Source: Fibrobacter sp.
GTDB taxonomy: Bacteria > Fibrobacterota > Fibrobacteria > Fibrobacterales > Fibrobacteraceae
Direction of reading: 5' to 3'
Assembly (NCBI GenBank): GCA_017503015.1
Contig: JAFVTX010000014.1
Coordinates: forward strand, 1 to 47,248
Length of the DNA: 47,248 nt
Part shown: one piece after another, positions 32,327 to 40,829 of the stretch
Layout: each line of letters starts with the position of its first letter
How positions within the stretch are numbered: the stretch's first letter is position 1
The notes under the pieces: model-generated
The model's input: the letters and a program-made list of their open reading frames with translations, nothing else
Told to the model about the DNA's origin: nothing
Databases searched by the model: none
Program-made: the position numbers and the translations under genes

Positions 32327-34852
32327 CTAGCCGGAATTCGTGCCATCTTCGGGAATCTTTTCGCAGGCGAAGGAGAGCTTCCCGTCCTTGACACCGATGG
32401 TGATGGTGGAAAAGTCCGTCATGGTCTCGAGAAGGAGGCCTTCGGCGATTTCGTCTTCCACCAGGTTCTGGATGGTGCGGCGGATGGGGCGGGCCCCCAG
32501 GGCGGAATCGTAGTTGTGGTTCACGATGAATTCCTTGGCCTCCTGGGTCACCTCCAGCAAGATTCCCCTTTCGGAGAGGTTCTTCTGCAAGAAGGAAAGC
32601 TGGATATCCACCACGGACACCAGGTCTGCCTTGGACAGCGGTCGGAACACGATCTGCTCGTCGATACGGTTCAGGAACTCCGGCGAGAAGACGCGCTTTA
32701 CCTCTTCGCGGATGGCGGTTTCCATGCGCTCGTAGTCGTCGGTCTCCCCCATCTTGGTGAATCCCATGCCGGAGCTGTGCCGCACCTCGCGGGCGCCGGC
32801 GTTGCTGGTCATGATGATGATGGTGTTCTTGAAGTTGATCTTTCGGCCGTAGCTGTCGGTCAGAATACCATCGTCCAGAATCTGCAAAAGCAGGTTGTAG
32901 ATGTCGGAGTGGGCCTTCTCGATTTCGTCCAGAAGCACCACGCTGTAGGGGCGCTTGCGGACCTTTTCGCTGAGCTGGCCGCCGCTTTCCTCGAAGCCCA
33001 CGTATCCCGGAGGCGCTCCGATGAGGCGGCTAATACTGTGCTTTTCCATGTATTCGCTCATGTCGATACGGATCATGGAATCTTCACTACCGAAGAGGGA
33101 AAGGCTAAGCACCTTCGCAAGTTCCGTCTTGCCTACGCCGGTGGGACCCAGGAACAGGAAGCTCCCCATGGGGCGCTTGGTGTCGCGGATGCCTGCACGG
33201 GTGCGACGTATTGCCTTGACCACGGCGTCCACCGCCTGGTCCTGACCGATGACACGCTCCTTGATTTCGTCGCCCAGGTGCAAAAGTTTCTTGGCTTCTT
33301 CGCCGGCGAGGCGGCTTACGGGAATGCCCGTCATCTTGCTGATGCAGTCACGAATGGCGTTCTCGTCCACCACGGGAATGGCTTCGGATTCCTTGTCGGC
33401 AGACAGGGCGTCGCGACGTTCCATCACCTGCTTTTCCAGTTCTTCGGTCTTGTCCCTGAGGGAGGCGGCCGTCTCGAAATTCTGGTTGGCCACGGCGTCG
33501 TCCAGCTGCCGCTTGGTTTCTGCCAGTTCGTCTTCCAGGTCCTTCAGGTCCTGGGGGATGCAGATGGAATCGAGACGCACGCGAGCACCGGTTTCGTCCA
33601 GCACGTCGATGGCCTTGTCGGGCAAGAAACGTTCGCTGATGTAGCGTTCCGCCAACAGGACCGCCGCACGGACGGCGTCAGGTGTGTAACGGACCTTGTG
33701 GTGGGCTTCGTACTTGGCACGGAGCCCGTCCAGAATCAGAATAGAATCTTCGGCGTTGGGCGGGTTCACCACGATGGTCTGGAAACGGCGTTCCAGGGCC
33801 GCGTCCTTCTCGATATACTTGCGGTATTCGTCAATGGTGGTAGCACCGATGCACTGGAGCTCGCCTCGGGCCAGGGCCGGCTTGAAAATGTTGGAGGCGT
33901 CCAGGCTGCCTTCGGAGCCGCCCGCGCCTACGATGGTGTGAAGTTCGTCGATAAAGAGGATAACGGAACTGTCCACACGCTGGAGTTCCATGATAAGCCC
34001 CTTGACACGTTCCTCGAACTGGCCGCGGTACTTGGTACCCGCCACCATGGCGGCAACGTCCAAAGTCACCACCCGCTTGTTCATGAGGAGTTCGGGAATC
34101 TTCTTCTGCACAATCTTCTGGGCCAGGCCCTCCACAATGGCGGTCTTGCCTACGCCAGGCTCGCCGATAAGGGCGGGATTGTTCTTCTTGCGGCGGCAGA
34201 GGATCTGGATAAGCCGTTCGATTTCCTGCTCGCGGCCGATGATGGGGTCCAGCTTGCCTTGGCGGGCCAGGGCCGTCAGGTCACGGCCGAAATGGTCCAG
34301 GATTGGCGTCTTGGACTTGGAGCCGGGACGCCCCTGAGGGCCGCCCTGTCTCGGGCTAGAAATGGGTTCGTCGGGCTGGTCGTCGGCACTGCCCCGCTTG
34401 AGCTGGTCCAGGGCCTGCTGAAAGCTCTCAAAGGTCACGTTATAGGTGGAAAGGGTGGCCGCCGCCGGAGAATCGCTCTGCTGCAGGATAGCAAGCATCA
34501 AGTGTTCGGGACCGATATACTGGTCGCCTTCTTCTTTTGCAATCTTTGCGGCGTTGAACATGACCGCCTTGGTGCGGGCGGTAAAGGCCAAAAGGCCTCC
34601 GCGGTTATCGCCGCCGATGGTCATGAGGCCGCCATCGTTGGTGAGGGCCCGCTGGACAACCTCCCCCAGTTCCGCAAGGTTCACCTTCAGTGCCTTCAGG
34701 GTCTCGGAGGCATAGCCAGAATCTTCGCGGACAAGCCCCAAAAGAAGGTGTTCCACCGTAATGCTGTCGCTTCCCAGGTTACGGGCCGCCATACGGGCCG
34801 CCTGGAGGACCGCCTTTGCCTTTGCAGAAAAAATACCGTTATTCTCAGACAT
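32327..34852 (-). CDS. clpC: ATP-dependent Clp protease ATP-binding subunit ClpC
   Basis: ClpC unfolds proteins and feeds them to ClpP. The 841-residue protein has a double Clp N-domain (residues ~5-150), a first AAA+ module with Walker A GEPGVGKT (230-237), a UVR-type coiled motif ([20 protein letters not shown], about 443-462) in the middle region, and a second AAA+ module with GPTGVGKT (569-576). The UVR motif separates it from ClpA/ClpB. SGMGFTK in the second module carries the GF loop that docks to ClpP. AGGTGA lies before the ATG. No clpP or mcsAB genes are adjacent. Confidence 0.93.
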   Translation of the reverse strand: MSENNGIFSAKAKAVLQAARMAARNLGSDSITVEHLLLGLVREDSGYASETLKALKVNLAELGEVVQRALTNDGGLMTIGGDNRGGLLAFTARTKAVMFNAAKIAKEEGDQYIGPEHLMLAILQQSDSPAAATLSTYNVTFESFQQALDQLKRGSADDQPDEPISSPRQGGPQGRPGSKSKTPILDHFGRDLTALARQGKLDPIIGREQEIERLIQILCRRKKNNPALIGEPGVGKTAIVEGLAQKIVQKKIPELLMNKRVVTLDVAAMVAGTKYRGQFEERVKGLIMELQRVDSSVILFIDELHTIVGAGGSEGSLDASNIFKPALARGELQCIGATTIDEYRKYIEKDAALERRFQTIVVNPPNAEDSILILDGLRAKYEAHHKVRYTPDAVRAAVLLAERYISERFLPDKAIDVLDETGARVRLDSICIPQDLKDLEDELAETKRQLDDAVANQNFETAASLRDKTEELEKQVMERRDALSADKESEAIPVVDENAIRDCISKMTGIPVSRLAGEEAKKLLHLGDEIKERVIGQDQAVDAVVKAIRRTRAGIRDTKRPMGSFLFLGPTGVGKTELAKVLSLSLFGSEDSMIRIDMSEYMEKHSISRLIGAPPGYVGFEESGGQLSEKVRKRPYSVVLLDEIEKAHSDIYNLLLQILDDGILTDSYGRKINFKNTIIIMTSNAGAREVRHSSGMGFTKMGETDDYERMETAIREEVKRVFSPEFLNRIDEQIVFRPLSKADLVSVVDIQLSFLQKNLSERGILLEVTQEAKEFIVNHNYDSALGARPIRRTIQNLVEDEIAEGLLLETMTDFSTITIGVKDGKLSFACEKIPEDGTNSG

Positions 34853-34924
34853 ATACTTTCACCTAATTCTCATTCTACAAGAAATTACTAAAAATAAGCC
34901 AGAACTGGCCAGGAAACTCTAATT

Positions 34925-35602
34925 TCAAGCGCCCTGAATAATGCCGCCGTGCATCACGACCCTGCGTTTGGCGAAACTCGCCAATTTTTCGTCGTGGGTC
35001 ACGATGAGGAAGGCCTGATTGAACTTTTCGTTCAGTTCGCCAATCAGCTCGTTGAGCATCTGGGAATTGGCCTCGTCCAGGTTGCCGCTGGGTTCGTCGG
35101 CCAGCACCAAATCCGGATGGTTCATGAGGGCACGGGCGATGGCCACCCGCTGGCGCTCGCCACCGCTCAATTCACGCGGCAGATGCTTGAGGCGGTCCTT
35201 GAGACCCACCGTCTCCAAAAGCATGGCGGCACGCTCCTTGCATTCCGCCTCGGAAGTTCCCAAGATGCGGCCCGGAACGCAGACGTTTTCGATGGCCGTA
35301 AATTCACTGAGCAGATGGTGGAACTGGAACACGAACCCTACCTGTACCCGGTGGTACATGTCCCGCTCCTGGCTGCTGAACTTGGAAAGGGGCTTGCCCT
35401 TGAAAAGGATTTCACCGGAAGTGGGCGTGTCCAGCATGCCCACCAGGTTCAGGAAGGTGGACTTGCCCGACCCCGAAGAACCGGTGAGAGCCACCAGCTC
35501 CCCCGCTTCCATGGAAAAGTTTACACCCTTGAGAATTTCGAGTTCTTCACCCGTCTCGGAGAACACCCGCCGGAGGTCGACTGTCTGTAACAAACTACTC
35601 AT
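34925..35602 (-). CDS. lolD: lipoprotein-releasing ABC transporter ATPase LolD
   Basis: The 225-residue ATPase has Walker A GSSGSGKS, the Q-loop FQFHHLLSEFTAIENV, the signature LSGGERQR, and Walker B LVLADEPSGNLD, in the order and length of LolD/MacB-type ATPases. With the adjacent LolC/E-type permease it should extract lipoproteins from the inner membrane for transfer to the outer membrane. I chose ATG 35602, which overlaps the permease stop by 8 bp (stop 35595-35597), implying translational coupling; the longer open frame upstream lies inside the permease gene. Confidence 0.9.
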   Translation of the reverse strand: MSSLLQTVDLRRVFSETGEELEILKGVNFSMEAGELVALTGSSGSGKSTFLNLVGMLDTPTSGEILFKGKPLSKFSSQERDMYHRVQVGFVFQFHHLLSEFTAIENVCVPGRILGTSEAECKERAAMLLETVGLKDRLKHLPRELSGGERQRVAIARALMNHPDLVLADEPSGNLDEANSQMLNELIGELNEKFNQAFLIVTHDEKLASFAKRRVVMHGGIIQGA

Positions 35603-36842
35603 GTCTAATCGCTCCCACGGGGTCAAGCCTGCTTGCCTTCCAGGCGGGCAAAATCGTCGCCAGAACGCAGAGGGCAATGCCTATTACAAAAATCAAGACC
35701 ACATCTATCAGGTGCACCGAAATCGGGAAGTAGGGAATTACGTAAACGTCGCCAGGGAGCTTGATAAAGTGGTAAGCCTCTTGCAGTTTGCAAAGCACAA
35801 TGCCGATGGTGCCGCCCACGATGGTGCCGCCCACGCCAATGAAACTGCCCATGAGCATGAACACCCGCATGATTCCAGCCTTGCTGAGGCCCATGCTGCG
35901 GAGGATACCGATTTCCTTGGTCTTGTCGATGACCACCATGATGAGGGAACTGATGATATTGAATGCCGCCACCAAGATAATGAGGCAAATCACCGCCGCC
36001 ACGATGAACTTTTCGTAGTTCATCCACTTGAGGAGGGTAATGTTCTTGGTTTTCCAGTCGATAACGTAGTAAGGGTATGTCAGCCACTCCGAAACCTTGT
36101 CGATGGCCTCCCCTGCCTTCCAGTGGTCCGTGATGCGGAACTGGATGCCCGTCACCGCATCTCCCATGGCGAGGAGTTTCTGGAGTTCGGGAATTCCCAC
36201 ATAGGCCAGGTTTCCGTCGTATTCGTAGGTGCCGGTCTCGAAAATGCCGCTGACCACGCACATCATCATCTTGGGGCCGCCGGCGGTCATCATCTCGTCC
36301 GGGCTCTGGAAAGTCTGGAGCACCAGCTTGTCGCCCACCACCACACGGAGGCGGTTGGCCAGACCCGACCCGAGAATCACTCCCGGACGGCGGGTACCGC
36401 CCATGTCTTCCAGGCTATCGACGGAGTAGGTTCCCCACTTGATGTACTTGTGGATGTCGGTGACATTCTTCGCCGTTTCCGGGTCGATACCGTAAATCAC
36501 GATACCGTCATTCACCTTCTTGGAGCTGATTCCCACCTTGTAGATGATAAAGGGAGAGGCGGCTACCACAGAAGAATCCCGAGTCTTGACTTCGTTGATA
36601 AGGCTATCGTAGGCGGTAACGGGCTCACCGTTGTAGGCCATCAGTTCAAAGTGGGCGTCCTTCCCGATCATCTGAGCTGTGACTTCTTCTTCGAAACCGT
36701 TCACCGCAGCGAGGGCCACCACCAGCGCAAACACGCCGATACTCACCCCCAGCATACTGAAAATGCCGATAAGCGATACAAACAGGCTCTTCCGTTGAGC
36801 CCCCAGGTAACGCCAGGCGATGAGCCATTCCAACTTATTCAT
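35595..36842 (-). CDS. LolC/LolE-family lipoprotein-releasing permease
   Basis: This 415-residue FtsX/MacB-fold permease starts WLIAWRYLGAQRKSLFVSLIGIFSMLGVSIGVFALVV, the classic LolC/E opening and first TM helix. A periplasmic domain follows (about 50-260), then three more TM segments (KFIVAAVICLIILVAAFNIIS, MLMGSFIGVGGTIVGGTIGIV, LIDVVLIFVIGIALCVLATIL), ending in PAWKASRLDPVGAIRHE. Only one such permease is present, so the transporter may be a homodimer, as in species with LolF. It lies three nt after lysS and overlaps lolD. Confidence 0.88.
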   Translation of the reverse strand: MNKLEWLIAWRYLGAQRKSLFVSLIGIFSMLGVSIGVFALVVALAAVNGFEEEVTAQMIGKDAHFELMAYNGEPVTAYDSLINEVKTRDSSVVAASPFIIYKVGISSKKVNDGIVIYGIDPETAKNVTDIHKYIKWGTYSVDSLEDMGGTRRPGVILGSGLANRLRVVVGDKLVLQTFQSPDEMMTAGGPKMMMCVVSGIFETGTYEYDGNLAYVGIPELQKLLAMGDAVTGIQFRITDHWKAGEAIDKVSEWLTYPYYVIDWKTKNITLLKWMNYEKFIVAAVICLIILVAAFNIISSLIMVVIDKTKEIGILRSMGLSKAGIMRVFMLMGSFIGVGGTIVGGTIGIVLCKLQEAYHFIKLPGDVYVIPYFPISVHLIDVVLIFVIGIALCVLATILPAWKASRLDPVGAIRHE

Positions 36843-36845
36843 GGA

Positions 36846-38354
36846 TTAGCAGGTTTCCGGTTTCATTAAGGGGAACAGCTGCACGTCGCGGATGGTCTGC
36901 TGGTTGGTGAGGAGCATGACCATGCGGTCGATGCCGAAGCCAACGCCGCCCGTAGGAGGCAGGCCAGATTCGATAGCGTGCATGAAGTTTTCATCCATCG
37001 GGTGCGTTTCACCTTCGCCACCGCGGCCGCGGCGCACCTGGTCTTCCAGGAGCTCACGCTGACGGATGGGGTCGTTCAGTTCGGTATAGGCGTTGCCCAG
37101 TTCCCATCCGTTAGCGTAGGGCTCGAACTGTTCGATAAGCCCTTCGATGGTGCGGTGCTTCTTGCAAAGCGGGGTGCTTTCGGTGGGCATGTCCTTGATG
37201 AAGGTCGGCTGAATGAGCTTGTCTTCCACGGTAAGCTCGAACAGTTCGAGGATTCCGCGGCCGCGGCTGAATTCGCCGTCCAGGTGGCCGCCCAGTTCTT
37301 CCATCTTGGCCTTGATTTCGTCGTCGCTCATGTCATTGACTTTGAGGCCGCCGAACTTTTCGATGGCTTCAATCATGCTGTAGCGGGGCCACGGGGCCTT
37401 AAAATCGATAACCTTCCCCTGGTAGTCAATCTTGGTGGTGCCGTTGGCCGCAATGCAGGCGCGTTCGTAGATGTTTTCGAAGTGGACCATCATGTCGTTG
37501 TAGTCGGCGTAGGCTTCGTAGAATTCGAGGCCGGTGAATTCCGGGCTGTGGGTACGGTCCATGCCTTCGTTGCGGAAGTTCTTGCTGAACTCGAACACCT
37601 TTTCCATACCGCCCACGATGCAGCGCTTCAGGTAAAGTTCCGGAGCCACCCGCAGGTAGAGCGTCATGTCGCAAGCGTTGTGGTGCGTGGTGAACGGACG
37701 GGCGTTTGCGCCGCCGTAAATCGGCTGGAGCGTCGGAGTTTCGACTTCAATGAATCCCTTTTCAATGAGGTATTCGCGGATAGCCTGCAGAATCTTGAAA
37801 CGCTTGATGAACACGTCCTTCACATCATCGTTCAGGGCCATGTCGATGTAACGCTGACGGTAGCGGGTATCCACGTCGGCAAACTCGTTGAACACCACCT
37901 TGTTGCCGTTCTCGTCCACCTTTTCCTTAGCCACCGGAAGCGGGCGCACAGCCTTACTGAGCATGGTCACCTTCTTCACGTGCACGGAGTATTCGCCCGT
38001 CTGGGTTTCGAACATGAAACCGTTTACGCCGATAAAGTCACCCAGGTCGGTCATCTTGACGATTTCGTAGTTCTCCTCGCCCACTTCGTCGCGGGCCACC
38101 ACCACCTGCAAGCGGCCATAGCGATCCTTCAGGTGCATAAAGCACATCTTTCCCTTACGGTTGAAGCGAACCACGCGGCCAGCAAAAGCAACTTCTTCAC
38201 CAGACGCCATCAGGGCAGCCTTGTTTTCTTTCAAAACCTTGGAATCGTGCGTACGGTTGAACTTGTGCGGATAAGCCTCCACACCCATTTCCTTGAACTT
38301 CGCAAGCTTCGCGAGGCGAGCCTGCACCTGGTCATTCATGTCTTGCATTGCCAT
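36846..38354 (-). CDS. lysS: lysyl-tRNA synthetase, class II
   Basis: LysRS charges tRNA-Lys. The 502-residue class II enzyme has an N-terminal OB-fold anticodon-binding domain (VAFAGRVVRFNRKGKMCFMHLKDRYGRLQVVV) and a catalytic domain. Motif 1 is near DVKDVFIKRFKILQAIREYLIEKGFIEVETP, motif 2 is FRNEGMDRTHSPEFTGLEFYEAY, and motif 3 is GFGIDRMVMLLTNQQTIRDVQLFP. I chose ATG 38354 because AAGGA lies seven nt upstream; the frame remains open to 38399. The lolC-type and lolD genes follow closely, forming one operon. Confidence 0.93.
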   Translation of the reverse strand: MAMQDMNDQVQARLAKLAKFKEMGVEAYPHKFNRTHDSKVLKENKAALMASGEEVAFAGRVVRFNRKGKMCFMHLKDRYGRLQVVVARDEVGEENYEIVKMTDLGDFIGVNGFMFETQTGEYSVHVKKVTMLSKAVRPLPVAKEKVDENGNKVVFNEFADVDTRYRQRYIDMALNDDVKDVFIKRFKILQAIREYLIEKGFIEVETPTLQPIYGGANARPFTTHHNACDMTLYLRVAPELYLKRCIVGGMEKVFEFSKNFRNEGMDRTHSPEFTGLEFYEAYADYNDMMVHFENIYERACIAANGTTKIDYQGKVIDFKAPWPRYSMIEAIEKFGGLKVNDMSDDEIKAKMEELGGHLDGEFSRGRGILELFELTVEDKLIQPTFIKDMPTESTPLCKKHRTIEGLIEQFEPYANGWELGNAYTELNDPIRQRELLEDQVRRGRGGEGETHPMDENFMHAIESGLPPTGGVGFGIDRMVMLLTNQQTIRDVQLFPLMKPETC

Positions 38355-38408
38355 AATAGGATCCTTTAAATTTTTACGGCGAAAATTTAGAAATTTCATC
38401 TCTACGTC

Positions 38409-38429
38409 ATGCCCGATTCAGTCGGGCAT
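38409..38429. repeat. GTCAT-family hairpin upstream of lysS
   Basis: ATGCCCGA-TTCAG-TCGGGCAT with GTC before the left arm (GTCAT at 38406-38410) is an 8-bp hairpin. A second, imperfect one (TCCCGCCTTCGCGGA) lies near 38470. They could end the oppD transcript. Confidence 0.6.
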
Positions 38430-38505
38430 CTCCCTTTTATTAGGGTATAAACCCTTCAAAAATAGAAGATTCCCGCCTTCGCGGAAACAACAGTTTAAGG
38501 GGAAA

Positions 38506-39501
38506 TTAAATCTTGAAACAGTAGGCTTCGTGGGTGCCGACCTTGACGCAAGGCGGGACTTCAGCCGTTAGGCAAGGCCTGTCACACAATTCACAGCGGT
38601 CCGCAAAGCGGCAGCCCTGTACAAAATCCCTGGCATGGGGCACTTGGCCCGGAATAGAGCGCAGGGTTCCAAGATCTTCGTGGCTCTCGGGAATGGCCGA
38701 GAGGAGCCCTCGGGTATAGGGGTGCATAGGCGAAGAGATAACCTCGTTAGTGGCCCCTATCTCAACAACACGGCCGGCATACATCACAGCCATTCGTTCT
38801 GCATACTGAGAAACAATTCCCATGTTGTGGGTAATCAGGAGCACTGCAGTCCCCGTAGTTTTGGCCAAGTCCTTCAGTACCGCAAGAACCTGTGCCTGGA
38901 CGGTCACATCCAGGGCCGTAGTAGGTTCGTCGGCGATAATCAGCTTGGGTTTCGGGAGTAGCGCCATCACAATGCAGATACGCTGGAGCATGCCGCCCGA
39001 AAGCTCGTGAGGGTATGAATCCAGCACGCGGTCAATGTCCTTGAAGCCCGCTAGAGTAAGCATGTCCCGGATTTCGGACATGGGATCGGTGCACTTCCTT
39101 TCGCAGAACTTGAACACTTCCAGGAGCTGTTTCTTGATAGTCAGTACCGGATTCAAGGCCTGCATGGGCTCCTGAAAAATACAGGATATTTCGGAACCGC
39201 GAACCCGCTGCATCTCCTTCAGGGAAATTTTAGTCAGGTCAACCGTTTCACCGCCATCACGACGCAACAGCACAGAACCTCCGACCACCTTCGCCGAAGG
39301 TGTGGGCAAGAGCCGCAAAATGGCCATGGCGGTAACACTCTTGCCGCAACCGGACTCCCCCACCAAAGCAAAAAATTCACCGTCGTCAATATAAAAGCTG
39401 ATCCGGTCTGTCACCTGGACGGGTTTTGCCGCCGGTTCACCATTCTTGTGATGGCCGAATGCGACGGATAAATCTTTTACTTCAAGCACCCGCTCATTCA
39501 T
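38506..39501 (-). CDS. oligopeptide/microcin-type ABC transporter ATPase (OppD family)
   Basis: The 331-residue ATPase has Walker A GESGCGKS, Q-loop CIFQEPMQALNPV, signature LSGGMLQR, Walker B KLIIADEPTTALD, and the OppD/DppD C-terminal extension with its cysteine-rich end (CRFADRCELCDRPC). Paired with the YejE-like permease it should power peptide import. I chose ATG 39501: the sequence VLEVKDLSVAFG follows directly, and it overlaps the duplicated end of the permease gene in TATGAATGAG. YejF proteins of enterobacteria are double ATPases; this one is single, so a second ATPase and the YejB-type permease must be elsewhere if needed. Confidence 0.9.
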   Translation of the reverse strand: MNERVLEVKDLSVAFGHHKNGEPAAKPVQVTDRISFYIDDGEFFALVGESGCGKSVTAMAILRLLPTPSAKVVGGSVLLRRDGGETVDLTKISLKEMQRVRGSEISCIFQEPMQALNPVLTIKKQLLEVFKFCERKCTDPMSEIRDMLTLAGFKDIDRVLDSYPHELSGGMLQRICIVMALLPKPKLIIADEPTTALDVTVQAQVLAVLKDLAKTTGTAVLLITHNMGIVSQYAERMAVMYAGRVVEIGATNEVISSPMHPYTRGLLSAIPESHEDLGTLRSIPGQVPHARDFVQGCRFADRCELCDRPCLTAEVPPCVKVGTHEAYCFKI

Positions 39502-39674
39502 ACCGGTCTCCTGATTTAGGATCTTTATGAGACTCCGCAATCGACTCAATGAAAAAAACACTCCTGTAGTCGATTGCTCCGCGCTTCCACGGCTCGTTAA
39601 TACGAGCCGTTTTCGCTTGGCATGGATCCTTCAGTCGATTCTCATTATTCATACCGGTCTCCCGACTTCGGATC
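39496..39674. repeat. duplicated permease-gene end flanking a ~123-bp hairpin-rich insert
   Basis: The 28-nt copies at 39496-39523 and 39647-39674 match at 25 positions. Both encode D-P-K-S-G-D-R-Y-E on the minus strand, and the three differences are synonymous third positions. The insert between them contains ACGGCTCGT-ATTA-ACGAGCCGT (39610-39589) and a GCAATCGACT/AGTCGATTGC inverted pair. Confidence 0.8.
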
Positions 39675-40724
39675 CATAGCATCCCGGACGCCCTCGCCAA
39701 CAAATGTGGTGAGCAACAGCGTAATGAAAAGTGCAGCGACGGTGCTTACAGATATCCACGGCGCATAAAGGTTGTTCAGCCCCTGGCTCATGAGTTCGCC
39801 CCAGCTGGGCGTAGGCGGTTGCAGCCCAAAGCCCAAAAAATCAAGGGATGTCAGGCTCCCGATACCGCCAATCAAGGTAAAGGGGAAAAGCGTCACCACA
39901 GGGGTCAATGCGTTTGGCAGAATTTCCTTGAAAAAGATATGCCTGTGCCCAAGGCCCAAGACCTTTGCCGACTGCACATAGGTCATATTGCGGAGCTTCA
40001 GAAATTCGCCGCGCATGTAATAGCTTAATGAAATCCAGTTGAAAGCCGCCATAATCACAATCAACAACCAGAAACTGCGGCCATAAATGCTCCCGATCAA
40101 AATCACAATGTAGAGCATGGGGAGCGACGACCAGATTTCGATTATGCGCTGCATTCCCGTATCCCAGAACTTGCCCAGATACCCCTGGATACCGCCGATG
40201 ACAATGCCGAGGAAAGTCCCAAGAATAGTGAGAAACAGACTGAACGAAATACAAATACGGAATCCGTGAATCAGGCGGGCAAGCACATCGCGACCGTTAC
40301 TGTCGGTACCAAGCCAATGGCGAGAACTGGGGGCAAATGGCGGAGCGCCTTCTTCAGTCAAGTCCGCCTTCAAAGGATCGTGGGCAATGGGCGGCATCAG
40401 GGCCCACATCTCGGGACAGCCACCAGCCTTTGTATAGCCTTCCGCCGATTCTTCTTCGCATTCACGAACGTCGGCAAAAAGCTTGCCGTAATCCGCTTCG
40501 GTCTGGTAGTCGCCGCCAAATTCCTGTTCGCTGTAACGCACAAAGGCCGGAAAATAGCTCTTGCCGTTATACTTCAGGTACAGCGGTTCGTCGTTTACCG
40601 TCCAGGGGCTTGTCAGCGAAAGAAGGTAGGCCACCACCAGCACCACCAGCGACACGAAGGCCCGCTTGTTCCTGTAAAAGCGGAGCAGGCGGTTCTTGGT
40701 CTCTGTGGTAATACGGATGTGCAT
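39645..40724 (-). CDS. YejE/OppC-like ABC transporter permease
   Basis: The 359-residue permease closely follows E. coli YejE in layout: a first TM (FVSLVVLVVAYLLSLTSPW), a long periplasmic loop with NDEPLYLKYNGKSYFPAFVRYSEQEFGGDYQTEADY, then HWLGTDSNGRDVLARLIHGFRI and five more TM segments, ending LTSLDFLGFGLQPPTPSWGELMSQGLNNLYAPWI and VGEGVRDAMDPKSGDRYE. YejABEF imports peptides such as microcin C; the substrate here is unknown. I chose ATG 40724, as residues before it do not fit the family. The stop is TAA within TATGAATAATGAG, next to the duplication. Confidence 0.88.
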   Translation of the reverse strand: MHIRITTETKNRLLRFYRNKRAFVSLVVLVVAYLLSLTSPWTVNDEPLYLKYNGKSYFPAFVRYSEQEFGGDYQTEADYGKLFADVRECEEESAEGYTKAGGCPEMWALMPPIAHDPLKADLTEEGAPPFAPSSRHWLGTDSNGRDVLARLIHGFRICISFSLFLTILGTFLGIVIGGIQGYLGKFWDTGMQRIIEIWSSLPMLYIVILIGSIYGRSFWLLIVIMAAFNWISLSYYMRGEFLKLRNMTYVQSAKVLGLGHRHIFFKEILPNALTPVVTLFPFTLIGGIGSLTSLDFLGFGLQPPTPSWGELMSQGLNNLYAPWISVSTVAALFITLLLTTFVGEGVRDAMDPKSGDRYE

Positions 40725-40767
40725 GACAAGGGATAATATAATTTTTATTGCAGGAAGAAAAGGAGAA

Positions 40768-40789
40768 GCCCGCACAAGGCGGGCATGAC
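40768..40789. repeat. GCCCGC/GCGGGC hairpin between permease and efflux operon
   Basis: GCCCGC (40768-40773)-ACAAG-GCGGGC (40779-40784) is followed by ATGAC, the GTCAT-family end. It may terminate the leftward efflux operon. Confidence 0.55.
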
Positions 40790-40829
40790 AATCGGGGGTT
40801 GGCAGTCAAGACGGTTTAAGACTGGCTGC

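Noticed and set aside
32306-34891. An 861-codon open frame on the plus strand opposite clpC
   Set aside because: It mirrors clpC fully and has no family motifs, signal or ribosome-binding sequence.
36978-38369. A 463-codon open frame opposite lysS
   Set aside because: Shadow of the lysS coding sequence, with the same His/Val-rich signature.
39494-39703. A 69-codon open frame between the permease and ATPase genes as a real small protein
   Set aside because: Its C-terminal part is the duplicated permease tail and its middle is hairpin sequence; it overlaps the permease end and looks like a relic.
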